DNA from: Isoetes taiwanensis
Taxonomy: Eukaryota; Streptophyta; Lycopodiopsida; Isoetales; Isoetaceae
Length of the DNA: 64,000 bases
Direction: 5' to 3'
NCBI GenBank assembly: GCA_021234155.1
Contig: JAJEKV010000033.1
Span: 8,176,635-8,240,634 of the forward strand
Each line of letters starts with the position of its first letter. Positions within the stretch are counted from its first letter, which is position 1. This document shows positions 33,064 to 45,169 of the stretch, piece after piece. The notes beneath the pieces were generated by a model that did no database searches, was not told the origin of the DNA, and saw only the letters and a program-made list of their open reading frames with translations. Both the position numbers and the translations under genes were made by a program.

Positions 33064-34317
33064 TAGAGTATTTTTGAAAGAGTTCTATGCCACCTATGCT
33101 GTCTCATCCATCTACATAATCAACACAGTTAAAACATGAACCACGTCGTAAAAAAACCCAGCTGGCGGCAAAGTGGATAGCCTAATAATAATACTCACGG
33201 CGTTGTAAAAAAAACCTAGATGGCCGCAATGTGGATAACCTGGTAATGTAGACAGACTTTTTTTTAGCGCATAAAAATCTTACAAAAGCACAGAGCTTGG
33301 GCGAAAGTAACCGCAAAGGGCATCGGAGTATACATAAACCTACCAAAAAGTATTAAGTACAGAACCTGTTCAACTTCCCATGGCCAATGAGATTGCTATA
33401 CAACCGCAAATCTATCCAGTATGAAGCTTCAATATTGATCTGTGTGTTTCAGAAACCTTGAAGCACCCTTTTTATTTGAATGTTATGATATTGATGCCAG
33501 GCCAACATTGAATATTACTAAAGCACAAGTAATCTGAGTCTGGCATTTTACAGACAACTATTTTATGGATGATCTGTCGAAAGACCATGTCAGTTTGATG
33601 GGGAGACCATGTTGGGGAAGAAGTCCAAGTGCAGAAACCTGTCTATAAGAGGCCAGGCTTCTTTGTGAAATTCCTGGTGTGCAGGATGAACAAAGTAGAT
33701 GTCTGGATCTTGAGGACCCCAGAATGTGATAATGTAAGCATGAGTAAAACCCAGTTCTTCAAATCCAGTATATCCCGCAGATCCAGTATATCCCCTGCAG
33801 GAGTTTCCAGGCACTCTTAAGCTCTTTACAAAAACTATCTATTCTATCATCCATGATCTAACATTCATGATCTGAATGCCTTAATCATCTGATATATTGG
33901 TTAATCATGATATAGACAGTGCTCCATTAAGTAGTTTGCTGCATTTAAAAAAAAAAGGAATAAAAGATTTACCATTCCATACTCTTGATTGCGGAAATCG
34001 CAGCAGGAAGCTTTAGATATTTCTGATGTACCTCCTCCCTCTTCTCTTCTGAGACATCATCCTTACATTTGACTAACACAATTCGCTTTACCTCTCCCAT
34101 CCTTTACGCTAGAAAGGAGATAATGTTGCTACTGCAGAGAAAGACTCAACTTTACACGTTAAAAGACTGTAGCTTCACATGTTCAAAAATTGCCACGACA
34201 CATGTTAAAAGACTATAGCTTCACATGTTAAAAGACTGTAGCTTCACATGTTCCCGTTCGCAGTGCACGTTAGAATTTCCTTTGGCTTGTTATCAAATTT
34301 GAATCTAAAAATCCAAA
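33064..34317 (-). repeat. Left arm of an inverted duplication (Dabb locus)
   Basis: Read on the minus strand this matches 62779-64000 on the plus strand through exon 1, the intron, exon 2 and flanks. Shared landmarks include CAAGCCAAAGGAAATTCTAA, AAAGGATGGGAGAGGTAAAG and AGAGTATTTTTGAAAGAGTT. The match ends on the left with the window. On the right it is interrupted by Helitron A at 34318. The arms are about 29 kb apart. Confidence 0.9.
33590..34100 (-). CDS. Dabb (stress-responsive A/B barrel) domain protein
   Basis: Two exons. Exon 1 is 34100-33973 (start ATG at 34100, MGEVKRIVLVKCKDD, ends SAIKSME plus two bases, donor GTAAAT). Exon 2 is 33794-33590, after acceptor CTGCAG. The join makes SMEWGYTG, restoring the EWG that is typical of Dabb proteins, and the protein is about 110 residues, the usual length of a single Dabb domain. 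Other family marks are VLVKCKDD near the start, GFTHAYIITF and HPAHQEF in the second half, and a C-terminal hydrophobic strand. Dabb proteins form small dimeric ferredoxin-like barrels; plant members include stress-induced proteins and polyketide-cyclase relatives. The exact substrate cannot be told. Exon 2 contains a small duplication (GGATATACTGGAT twice). This copy is open and may be functional. Confidence 0.75.
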
Positions 34318-34859
34318 TCTTCTTTTTTATTGTAATAGGGCTTTGGTTTCTGTGCGGGAACGCCGCATGTAATGCCGGATGCGGCGTTCCCTCTTCCCCT
34401 TGCAGCATTATTTTGGTGGCATTGCGGTTGCCTCTTTATTTCAAACATTCACATTTCGCTCTCAACCAGACTTCTATGGCTTCTACATATCGGATTTTTC
34501 CTTCCCTACTGCATCTTCCTTCCCCTGGCTTTCGGAACAAAGCTGGAAGGGCTTAAAAATGAGTATGGCTTTGTGGCGATTCTCCCTTAAGCCTTCTTTC
34601 CTTTCTTCACCTTATGGTGCTCCTGAAGGCCGAGATGCTGCAAATAGGTTCTATTGAATCCCTTTTTCGAATCCTTTTCTCGGAGACCAACATCACGGCA
34701 GGATATTTTTGCAGCATGGGCATGAAGTTGCGATTGTTTCATGGATTTTTGCAGTTTAAGATCAAGATCAAGTAAGCGAGGTCGCAAAATGATGACCTAT
34801 TTTTTCTTAAACAATATGTTGTGCCCTCTTAACTGCTGGTGGCTAGGTTACAAAATACG

Positions 34860-36152
34860 TTAACATGATGGAAGAAATACGTGCCCCACACGTGTGGGCG
34901 ATATTAGGAAAAAAACGTCCAAAATACGTATTTTTACTGGACATTTTCGGCTACATGAAAATCAATTACCAGCACTTTGAAAATCAAATTCCAGCAGTCC
35001 TAAATTCCATTTCCAGTTGCCCTAACCTAAACGTAAACTAAGAATTTTCCGTTAGACGCTCTTCGTCCACATCTGTAGCTGCGGAGACTGCCAAATCCTT
35101 TGCAGTTGGCCCATCAAAAAGGCTTGTCCAAATTTTCCTGTAGCATATTTTTTGCGTATTTTTTTGTTCAATTTAAAAAATATGTATTTACAACGTTTTT
35201 TAATCATTTGAAGAAATATGAGAAATACGTATGTTGTTACCTAGGCTGGTGGTGTTTAATCAGGGATGGTGGTAATCAGGAACGTGAGCTCAGATCGCCT
35301 CCAGAGATTCAATGTATATCATCGAGCAGAAGAAACCATTTGATGCAGGAACTACTATAGATATGGTGATTGCTACGAAGAAGGATGAATGGAAAATGAG
35401 GTAAACGACTTCTTATGACCTCTAACACGTCCATTATTTTATTAAAACAGGCTTGATTCTTATCATCGGGAAGGAGATTAGCATAGGTTTGGGGTCTGGA
35501 GCTTTGTAAAATCGACTACATTATGTTTTAGGCAGATATAAAATGCTCTGGCCTTCTGTGAGCTATGTGCTTATCAGATATCGTTGGTTGATTCTTCTGC
35601 ATCTTAATTGTACAGCATAAGGAATGGTATAAGAAAGCAGGATATGCAGGTACAGAATTTTATGATTCTAATGTATTTGTGCTCCATTTGATTTGCTTAA
35701 CATGCATCCAATATAACCAGGTAAGTCTGGTTTGTTTACTTCATGGTATTCTTCTTGCCTCTATGCTACATAGAATTATGTCTCATAAATGTCGATGTTT
35801 CTGCATGTTATGCAAATGTTAAATTTGTTAAGAAGACTTTCTTTTTATTCTTAATCTGCAAATATATACATGTAATTATTTTTACAGGGCAGAATCTATA
35901 AGTGCTAATCACCCTTATCCATATTCGATAGCCAGCTATTACATTAAGTTAGACAAGGTGATAAACCTTGGCATATTATTTGTATCATATCATTGTATTT
36001 TTTTGCTGGATTTTTTTTTTTTTTTTTTTCTGAATTGCTTCTATTTTCTTATAGGCACATGCATTTTGTCTATGGTGAAAATGAGTGCACATAGAAGGAT
36101 TTACAGCCAAATCCACCGAAGATGTATTCAATTGGTAAGCTTTCATGACTAG
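34860..36152 (+). pseudogene. Exon-like pieces in Helitron A (left part)
   Basis: Several plus-strand stretches have splice-like borders. One ends AAGGATGAATGGAAAATGAG before GTAAAC (about 35401) and reads KPFDAGTTIDMVIATKKDEW. One near 35616-35650 reads HKEWYKKAGYAG before GTACAG. One near 35888-35958 reads AESISANHPYPYSIASYYIK before GTGATA. I do not recognise the gene. The pieces look like successive captured exons. Confidence 0.4.
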
Positions 36153-36928
36153 AATGCTAAAGTTAAAGTTACAACCTACAATCGTTTGCTGCATGTTTTT
36201 TTCTTATTTCCATGTTTTGTTAAGTTGGTTAGTATGTGTTTCAAGATATAAGAGATATGTTTCATGATTGAAAAAATAACTGGAAATATATATTTTGATG
36301 TAAATATCTAAAGATGTGTTGCATGGCTTCAATAACATGGTTCTGCTTCTACGACATGGTTCTAAACTGCTTTTCTAGCTGCACTTATATTGCAGCAGTA
36401 AACTTACATTGCATGAAGAAAAATATCATACTTGCATCAAGAGTCTCCAATATATGGCTTATTTTAAAGTAACTGCACCTTGCTCCTGTTAGAATAAATG
36501 ATCAAAGATTAGATATATGGCTCAACTTTTGTCCATTTTCCAGATTCATGTTGTAGAGCGACAAATCCAGATTTTTCAAACCACTTTCGAGAATTGTAGA
36601 GTGTTGAACTTTCCAAGGTGAGATGCAACATGATGCATCTCTTGACATATCACCAAGTGGCAGTAGGTTCTGGATGGGCTACGGGAAACAAACTTAAAAT
36701 TTATGAGGTGGGCAACTGAAAATCCTCTTTCTTTGTACTTGGTTTGCTTCCATTTTCCATTTTTTCAACTAAATCTATTTGCATGTATGCCATATAGAGA
36801 GGTGCATCTTGCACTTTTTCTCTATGCATGCATTTACAATCTACTCATAATTGTCCTGAGTATTGCAGTGATGACAGTGAAATGTGTAGTATTAAGTGCT
36901 TATCTGATTGTCTATATGACTTCTCGAT
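36153..36928. other. Helitron A interior, intron-like AT-rich DNA
   Basis: No supported exon. The open frame at 36703-36969 is hydrophobic but runs into the Copia LTR and has no family likeness. The last bases, TCGAT (36924-36928), are the Copia target site. Confidence 0.45.
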
Positions 36929-37464
36929 TGAAAAAGATTGATCAATGCAACTTAAGTCTTATACTTTAGAACTTCAAATAGTTATCTATGAAATAGTATC
37001 AAATAGATAACTAGACAGTATTTTCAATCAATGCATAAGACCATATAAACTTTTATAAGAACTCAAATTACCATTGAGCAATATTGGATTTATTCGACAA
37101 CCCTAGCCTGCATGTTCCCCATTGCAGCTTGATCATATTTGGTTTCTACTTTCTCTTATAGGGCCAGATCTGGCCGCTTAGGCTTGGATCCGGCCGCTTA
37201 GCTATCAGGAATCTTCGATTCATTCACAGTTTGACTCGTCGGATTGAATCATATGCATCTGTCTTTCCAGCATACGACCGTCGAGTCTTTCTATTTTGCA
37301 ACCATATAATATTCATAACCTTTAACCACTAACATAGAATTAATGGTTTAACTTCAGCACAAGTGTTCCATACTCCCATACTTCAACATTGATATTCATA
37401 TAGAACCTTAGCCCTTTTAGTTTCGAACCCTTCACTCTCTGAGATAACATGACTATCTCCAACA
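36929..37464 (-). repeat. 3' LTR of the Copia element
   Basis: 536 bp. Plus-strand ends are TGAAAAAGATTG and CTATCTCCAACA. It is about 40 bp longer than the other LTR, mainly through extra sequence near 37010 and a duplicated GGCCGCTTAG segment near 37165-37200. Confidence 0.95.
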
Positions 37465-37658
37465 TTCCCCTTTCATGTTAACTTCCCTTGAGATATATTT
37501 CTGTAACTTTTCTTCAAATAAACTGACTTCTCACATGATAAATTATTTGCAGTAAATCTTGAAGATAATGGTTCTGTAACAGGTTATATTGTCTGCTCTC
37601 ATGAAAGACATGTTTCCTGACTTCAACATCATATATGCTTCTTCAATACTTCACCTGC

Positions 37659-39814
37659 TCACTCCATTGAACCCTTATGAATTTCTGCTGTGCAATCAAT
37701 TTCTGAAATTCCTAATAACTGTTTAAATTTCTGAAACTTGCATTCAGACAGACCTTTTGTCAAAACATCTGCAATTTGATCATTTGTAGAGATATGCTTC
37801 ACTATTATAATCCCCTTGCTCACCATTTCTCTTATGAAATGCACATGTAATTCTATTTGCTTGGTTCTCTGATGTAAAACTGGATTTCTGGTAATTGCTA
37901 TGCAACTTAAGCTATCTGAGAATAACAATGTAGGAGATGTTTGAAAAAACTTAAGCTCATTAAGCAGACGCCTTACCCAAACAATTTCCTTTGCTGCAAG
38001 TGTGGTTGAATTGTACTCTGCTTCAGCTGTTGACATGGCTACACTGGACTGTTTTTTACTTTTCTATACAACTGTTGCTCCTCCCAGCATCAAGCAAAAA
38101 CCAAAAGTGGATTTTCTTGTATCTACATCATTTGCCCAATCTACATCAGCATACCCTGTTAGTGTCAAATCTTTGTTATTGAATGTGAGACCATGATCTT
38201 TTGTGTACTTCAAATATCTCAGTACTCTTTTAGCTATTATCCAATGCTGGTATCCTGGATTGTTACAAAATTTGTTGAGTAAGCTGACTGTATAAGCAAT
38301 GTCTGGTCTGGTGGAGATTGAAACAAACAATAAGCACCCTATCAATTCCCTATAGGGAACATGTGCCATCTTTATCATTTCAGCTTCATTCTTGGGACTC
38401 ATGTCATTTGACAATTTCAGGCCTTGAACTATAGGAGTTCTTGATGGATTGCAGTCTTGCATGTGAAATCTTTTCAACATGCCTTCAATATTATTGATTT
38501 GTGTAATTTGCAAGGTGTTTTTGGATCTGTCCCTGTAAACTTCCATCTAAAAACTTTTTCAGCTCACCCAAATCTGTCATCTTATATTTGCTAGTTTGAA
38601 TATTTTTGCAATATTCTAAAATTTCAGAATTGCTTGACACTAGAATGTTATCATCCACATATAGAGCAAGAATGCAGAATTGATCTCCCTTGTTAAGAAT
38701 GTACATATTTCCATCATTCAAAAACTTTATAAACCCTTGTTTTTGCAGATAGTTATCTATGCAATTGTACCACATTCTGGGTGCTTATTTCAACCCATAC
38801 ACAGCACGTTTCAACTTCCACACCAAGTTTTCTCCTTTAAGTTCAAACCCTGGAGCTTGTCTCATATAAACTTCCTCATTTATTTCTGCATTTAGAAATG
38901 CTGTACTTATATCCATGTGATGTATCTCCAAATTGTGTGCATTTGCAAAAGTAAGTAGAACCCTGATGCTGGTTAATTTTACTATTGAAGAGAAAGTCTC
39001 TTCATACTCTAGACCTCTTTTTTGTGTGAATCCTTGAGCCACTAATCTGGCTATACTTTGGTTCTCCATTTATCCCTGTTTTGACCTTGTAAATCCACTT
39101 GCTCCCTATAATTTTCTGAACTAACAGCCTCAACAAAGTTACTTGGTAATCCTGGCTCAATAAGTGCCATAATTTGATGTATATCTAATTCATCATTGTT
39201 AAGTCTTCTACTCTTTCCACTGTCACTTCTGCCATATGCCTCATGATCTATTTGCATGCCTTCCTTTAATTTTTCTATTTCTGTTTTTCTCCTCCTTTTA
39301 TCTCTGATTTCTGTCGTATCTTCATGTTCAAAGGCCTCCTCATTTTCCATTTCTGGTTCTATCCCAGATTGTTTCCCATCCTCTGAGCTGCTGATTTGTT
39401 TTTCGAGCAATTAGTATCATAGACGTTGAATTTTAACACAGTACCATTGAGCAGACTCTTATCCGCATTCACGTCATCAAAAGCATTATGATCTTTCTCT
39501 GGTCGATCTTCAAAGTCACCATAACTCTTCTCTTTGTTTGCGTATTCATCATTCTGTGTTTCTGGAATCAATTTCTGTTCCTTATTTCTGTCCTTGTACA
39601 TCACTGACTCATTAAACACAATATCTCTGCTTATGATAATCTGCCTTTTTTCCAAGTGAAACATTCTATATCCTTTGGTATGTTCATACCCTACTAAATA
39701 GCATTTAATGGTCCTATCATCAAGTTTCTTTCTGATTTCCTTTGGCACATGTACATATCCTACACATCCAAAGGTTTTAAACATATCATAAGTTGGTATA
39801 TGACCATTCCACAT
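37659..39814 (-). pseudogene. Copia pol: integrase end, RT and RNase H, frameshifted
   Basis: Successive minus-strand pieces change frame. 39814-39359 holds the integrase C-terminal part (FKTFGCVGYVHVPKEIR, CYLVGYEHTKGYR). 39410-39051 is an acidic linker. 39069-38785 is the RT start (RLVAQGFTQKRGLEYEETF, MDISTAFLNAEINEEVY). 38775-38491 contains the RT catalytic YVDD. 38546-38064 is the RT end and RNase H start (DVDWANDVDTRKSTFGF). 38036-37659 is RNase H (STAEAEYNSTTLAAKEIVW). The catalytic YVDD is intact but at least three frame changes, plus a stop before 39814, prevent a full polyprotein. Confidence 0.9.
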
Positions 39815-39983
39815 TTAAGGGTTTTGCCATTAATGCTTGATGAGGGAAGTCTATTTTGGATATATACATCAGTTTTTACAGTTTCATCCCAAAGATAGTT
39901 TGGCATACCTGATTGTTTGAGCATAGATCGGGTCCTGTTCTTCCTTTCTGCAACTCCATTTTGTTGAGGTGTGAACCTACATG

Positions 39984-41858
39984 TTAGTTGTCTTTTGATA
40001 CCTCGAGCCCTGCAATATTGCTTAAATTCCCCTGATAGGCTCCCCTGTCAGACCTGATGCATTTAATTTTTCTTCCTGTCGGTCTCTCAGCTTCCTGCTC
40101 AAATATCTTGTATGCATTAAATGCTTGATCTTTGTGTCTCAGCAAATAAGTTGTGGTTTTCCTGGAGAAATCATCTATAAAGGTGATGAAATACCTTTTG
40201 CCTATCATACTGGTTACATTGATAGGTCCACATAGATTTGTATGTATTAAATCCAAAATTCCTTTTGCTCTTTTGTGTGATTTAGAAAAACTCAATCTCG
40301 TGTGCTTTCCTAACATGCAGCCTTCACAAAAAAAATGTTCATCTTTCCCTTGTTCAACAATAATCAAATTGTGCTTAATCATGTACTGAATATTGTTTAA
40401 ATGCGTGTGCCCTAACCTTTCATGCCAATTTTTGATTGTAGGCACTGAGACCAAATTAATAGAACCATCAAGTTTTGCATTGTCAAATGCAAAAAGATTG
40501 CCAAGCCTTCTTGCCAAGAATTTCAGTTTATTCTCCAAGAAAATTTTACAATGTGTTCTCTCAAAGCACACTTTATATCCTAAGTCAACAAGCTGACTAA
40601 CAGAAATTAAATTTCTGATAATTGAAGGTACACAAAGTACATTTCTAAGTTCTACTGGTTCCCCTGAGAGATCAAATATCTCAAGCATTCCAGCCAGCTC
40701 CACTCTTTGCATGCTTCCATTTCCCATTTGCACAAAACTGGACCCCTTTTTCTCCTTTTCTTTGAGTTTACTTTGATCCTTTATGACTGATCTTTCAGCT
40801 CCTGAATCTAACACAAATAAATCATCTTTAGATTTTGTCTCATTTAAAGCATTTAAAATCCTTGGGGCAGTGCTGCTTACCTCTAAATTTTCGTCCATTA
40901 CTTCTTCTCCTTCAGTTTCTATATTCTTGGCAATATTAATGGTTGTGGTATTTCTCCCTCTTCCTCTTCCCCTTGGATTAAAACCTCTTCCCCTTGCAAA
41001 ATCCCCTCTGGGATTATCATTTCTACCCCTGCCCTTAGCATAGTCCTTTGGACTAGAACAACTTGCTGCTATATGACCATATCCATTGCAATTATAGCAT
41101 TTATTCTCCTTCACATTCTTCGGACAATTGTTTTTCATCTTATCACTGTTTTTCTCTTTTCCCCTTCCAGCAAACAGAATTTCAGTTTGTTCATTTGTCT
41201 CATTAATAAGAGCTTTCAGCTCAAGTTCAGTCTTCACCATCAATTCAGCACTTTCCCTATTCTTTGCTATGTTTCTGACTAAGGTAGACAAGTGCTCATA
41301 ATTGGAAAAAGCACGGGCAATAGTCATTACTTGGTGATCTTGAGTGATCATAACTCCTGCTGCCTCTAAATCTGCAACCAAGTTATCCAATCTCTGAAAA
41401 AACTCAGTAATATCCTCTTTATCATGATATTTGAGATTCCTTAGCTCCCTGTCTAAAACATCCAGTTGAGAAGATGTTTTATTCTCATAAGTAGCAATTA
41501 AGTATTTCCATATTGCCCTAGGACTCATACCTCTGACTTTTAGAAGTATGCTGGAGCCTAGCTTGACAGTGATAATACTTTTAGCTTCAATCAATTTAGC
41601 TGCTACACTTACCTCTGAACTTACTTCAGTCAGACTTTCATCATCCTTATCCTTAGCATTTGAACTTGAAGCAGTCGAGACAACTGCCTCCTTTCTGCTA
41701 CTAAGCTGCTCAATCTGCTCAGCTTCTCCTGTGACATAAGTCCACAGACCTTCAACCTCTAATACTGCTTTTATTTTTTTCTTCCACACTTGGAAGCCCC
41801 CTGTTCCTTTAAACACATCAACCGCACTTAGAAGAGAAGCTCCTAGTCTAGTTGACAT
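39984..41858 (-). pseudogene. Copia gag-protease-integrase, truncated by frameshift
   Basis: Open for 624 codons from ATG 41858 (MSTRLGASLL). It contains a UBN2/gag region (FQVWKKKIKAVLEVEGLW), zinc knuckle CYNCNGYGHIAASC, protease site LDSGAERSVI, the pre-integrase motif WHERLGHTHLNNIQ and the integrase core start (FITFIDDFSRK). A small deletion at about 40050, just after RSDRG, throws the reading out of frame and a stop follows at 39984. The truncated protein lacks the rest of integrase and all of RT. Confidence 0.9.
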
Positions 41859-41888
41859 TTTTTAATTTCAGCCTGCTCTGATACCAAA

Positions 41889-42384
41889 TGAAAAAGATTG
41901 ATCAATGCAACTTAAGTCTTATACTTTAGAACTTCAAATAGTTATCTATGCAATAGTATCAAATAGATCAATGCATAAGACCATATAAACTTTTATAAGA
42001 ACTCAAATTACTATTGAGCAATATTGGATTTATTCGACAACCCGAGCCTGCATGTTCCCCATTGCAGCTTGATCATATTTGGTTTCTACTTTCTCTTATA
42101 GGGCCAGATCCGGCCGCTTAGCTATCAGGAATCTTCGATTCATTCACAGTTTGACTTGCCGGATTGAATCATATGCAGCTGTCTTTCCAGCATACGACCG
42201 TCGAGTCTTTCTATTTTACAACCATATAATATTCATAACCTTTAACCACTAATATAGAATTAATGGTTTAACTTCAGCACAAGTGTTCCATACTCCCATA
42301 CTTCAACATTGATATTCATATAGAACCTTAGCCGTTTTAGTTTCGAACCCTTCACTCTCTGAGTTAACATGACTATCTCCAACA
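41889..42384 (-). repeat. 5' LTR of the Copia element
   Basis: 496 bp, the same termini as the 3' LTR. The primer binding site follows on the minus strand at 41887-41876. Confidence 0.95.
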
Positions 42385-44329
42385 TCGATGTTATCATAAT
42401 CTTTCAATTGCTGTTGGCAGACAAGAGTTGGAAGTGGCTTAGAACACTGCAGCAGGAAAAGTATCAAGACTGAAGAACCGATACACTCATAGCACGAAGT
42501 GTATTTTAAAGTCTATATGGAATGCCTTTTAAGTCGAAGAAAAGCAAGGAGCCTCTAGCAGGTCAAGTGCTGGAGGACTAAAAGGTATGGTTTGGTGCTG
42601 AATCAATGAGGCCAAGAATCTATTATTTATTGTGGAAGCATTGAGATAATCCTTCAATGAAGAATGCTTGCTTTTGACATCATTAGAATTGTCTACTTTT
42701 TTTTTATATACCATCTAAGTTTGGCATGTTTGATGTTTCTGAAGTGCAACCTGTAATGATCTTGGCCACTTGATGGACTAGTATACGTACTCATGTGCGT
42801 ATATGCATGCTTGACATGCATGCAAGGTAGAACATGCATGGAAGATGGAACATGCATGCAAGATAGAACATGCATGCAACATGGAGCATATAAGCAAGAG
42901 TTATTTTTGGAGAGCTTAGTGGGGATTGGAGACGTGAAGGTTTTTGCAAGAGAAGGCAACCTGGAGCATGAAGGCAAAGAAGGATTGCACTGGGAGGATT
43001 GGCGGATCAAGTGAGGATGCCAGAGCTTGGGAACGACATCAAATATTCTTCTATCAGGTGGGGTTTGTATTGATTCTTGAGGTGACATATGCTGCAACTA
43101 GGCATGATTAGAATATGATTTGTGATGAGAGGATGTGGTGCCTATGTACCGATGTGGAGTCATCATGGACATAAAGAAGTGATTTTCTGCTGTAAGTGCT
43201 ATGCAAAACGGAATTCTGCGCCAGCATATAAGAAATTGAATCTGGCCCATGAGATGCAGGTTAAATCATGCCGGAAATGCATGAGAAATGGCCGAAATTG
43301 ATGCTAAAGGGCCGTTTTTGAATCATAGGGGTCAGATTTGGAAGTGGAAGGAGAAATTTCAGATTTATGAATGGAGATAGAAGTCTGCCTGGCAAATTTT
43401 CCAGCCCAGAAAATCACCCTAAAACTGCTGCGGAACCGTCTAGACTTCTTTGGAACACAGAGGCAGGATCAAATCAGAATTCTTTGGGCTCCAAAAAGCC
43501 CCAAATCAATTGCTGGAAGGATGGATTGAGCTATGCTGGTCGTGTTCACAGTTTTGTCTTTTTTTTTATTGTTTTGTTTGGATTAATTGAGTTATTGCTT
43601 AGGTAATACTTATTGGCATGTGAAAATATGAAGCTAAGTCATCATTGGATGTAGTTGGATTGCACTCTTGCTTAAGGAAAAGGAAGGAATTAACCAAAGA
43701 GGAGATCCAGGCATGAGGAGTTGGACTACATAATCCAGTAGTAAGAACATGCATTGTTTCTAATGGTTGAATCAATCTTGTTAATTTGGAAATTTCCGGT
43801 TTGGCCAAAAATATTTTTGGAATTTTTTTTAGCTCGATTTCCTAAGATTTGAGGGAGTTCAGGCGCCGGAAAAAAACTCCGACAATCTAAAAATATTGTG
43901 TTTGGTGTTTTGGAATTTAATGGTTATCCATCCCGAGTTTCGGTGGATTTCTTATCCTGGCCTATGCTTTGCATGATTGCCAAGGTTGCTGATGCATTCT
44001 GGCCCGGTATTGGAATAGAGATGCACTGCAAAGACGATCAATATTAGGTATGATTTCGAGTACGGCATTTTGGGGTTCGAAATCTATTTGATTTCGTTTT
44101 GGCAGTCTCATCCGGCCTTCCTCCATGATTGCAGGTTCCTGATTCCAAGCCTCCTCTTGATGGCAATCACAGGAACTTCTTTCGTGATCTGTGGAAGTTA
44201 AATTTGGAGCTTCAAAACTTGGCTATGACGATGCATGCTACAGAGCTATAGGTGCGCCTATTCTCTATCAACCTAATCTAATTTTCTTTCCGTTCTAGCT
44301 ACTGTTATGATTCTATCTGCATGTTTCAG
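42385..44329. other. Helitron A interior between Copia and captured exons
   Basis: 42800-42890 has four near-copies of an 18-bp unit with GAACATGCATGCAAGA. Exon-like open stretches near 43930-44040 (ends ATATTAG before GTATGA) and 44144-44250 (after TTGCAG, reading VPDSKPPLDGNHRNFFRDLW) may be further captured exons of the gene that continues at 44330. No family recognised. Confidence 0.45.
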
Positions 44330-45169
44330 GAAATTAGAAGCAAGAAAAATGGCTTTTATGGCGCCGTGGAAGCTGATGTGGAAAGAGCTACTTCTGTTTG
44401 CCTGATTGGATCACTGTTTCTTATGAGGAGCATGAAGCAGTATCCAGGTGAGCCAAGAAGAAAATTCAAAGTTTCAAAATTTGAGGCCTAGATAATCAGG
44501 TTCTAAGGTTTTCCTGTTGAGCTTGGAGGTATGTACTAAAAGTTATGTCGTCATAAGATCCCCAGTTTGTTAAAAGTATTTTAAAGAATAATGTCATGTG
44601 TGCATTTATTGATAGAAAGGAATCTCGGTTAGATCCTTTGTGTGTCAATTTCTTAGTATAGTTTTTCTTTAAACCTGAACGATTTAGAGTTGCAGATTGT
44701 CTTCTTTAAGTTGCACATTATGAGATTGTTGTTATGTAATATTACTTTGTTTCATTTTCCATTGTTGCTTGAAGGACTTATAACAGGGTTTTGAAGGATT
44801 CCATCCCAGTCCATGCAAACATGCTCATGTGCCAAATTGTCATCTCTTTTGTTCATGGACCTGCAAAATATGCAATATGCATGATCTCATGGGTTCTCCA
44901 TTTTTTCAGATATGATGTAGACATACTTTGGGATGCATAATTCCCATTGCATGTCATAATTTGCAGTCGTCATATGGTAGCATTTGCGAAGCTAGATGGA
45001 TTTGTTTCCTGCAACATATATTCATCACTAAATTGTTCTTTAACTGCAATTATGATGTGGTCTTTACCAACACTAACCTATGGTATCATTCACAGGAGAC
45101 TTTTGCTGGAATGAGACTTCTGAAGGAGCAATGCAGTTCATGTTTGAAACTACTTCAATTCTCCGAAAG
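44330..45169 (+). pseudogene. Two captured exons in Helitron A with intact splice sites
   Basis: Exon 44330-44447 follows TGTTTCAG and ends before GTGAGC; it reads SKKNGFYGAVEADVERATSV and then CLIGSLFLMRSMKQYPG. Exon 45096-45169 follows ATTCACAG and ends before GTGAGG; after the phase-1 join it reads DFCWNETSEGAMQFMFETTS. Both are fully open and in phase. A further open piece at 45900-46080 (RFWWNKVMGVLEHVPGQPVH) probably belongs to the same gene. I do not recognise the family. Exons kept in order with working splice sites on the element's sense strand fit Helitron capture. Confidence 0.55.

Larger units (their letters stand above)
36929..42384 (-). mobile_element. Ty1/Copia retrotransposon inside Helitron A
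   Basis: Both LTRs are present (36929-37464 and 41889-42384) with target duplication TCGAT (36924-36928 and 42385-42389). The coding strand is minus. The primer site TGGTATCAGAGC (41887-41876) complements initiator Met tRNA. The polypurine tract GAAAGGGGAA (37474-37465) precedes the 3' LTR. Domain order gag, protease, integrase, RT, RNase H is that of Copia. Length is 5456 bp. Pol is broken in several places, so the copy is inactive. Confidence 0.95.

Noticed and set aside
36703-36969. Hydrophobic 88-codon frame as a membrane protein gene
   Set aside because: Its last part lies in the Copia LTR and the composition is that of AT-rich intron DNA.
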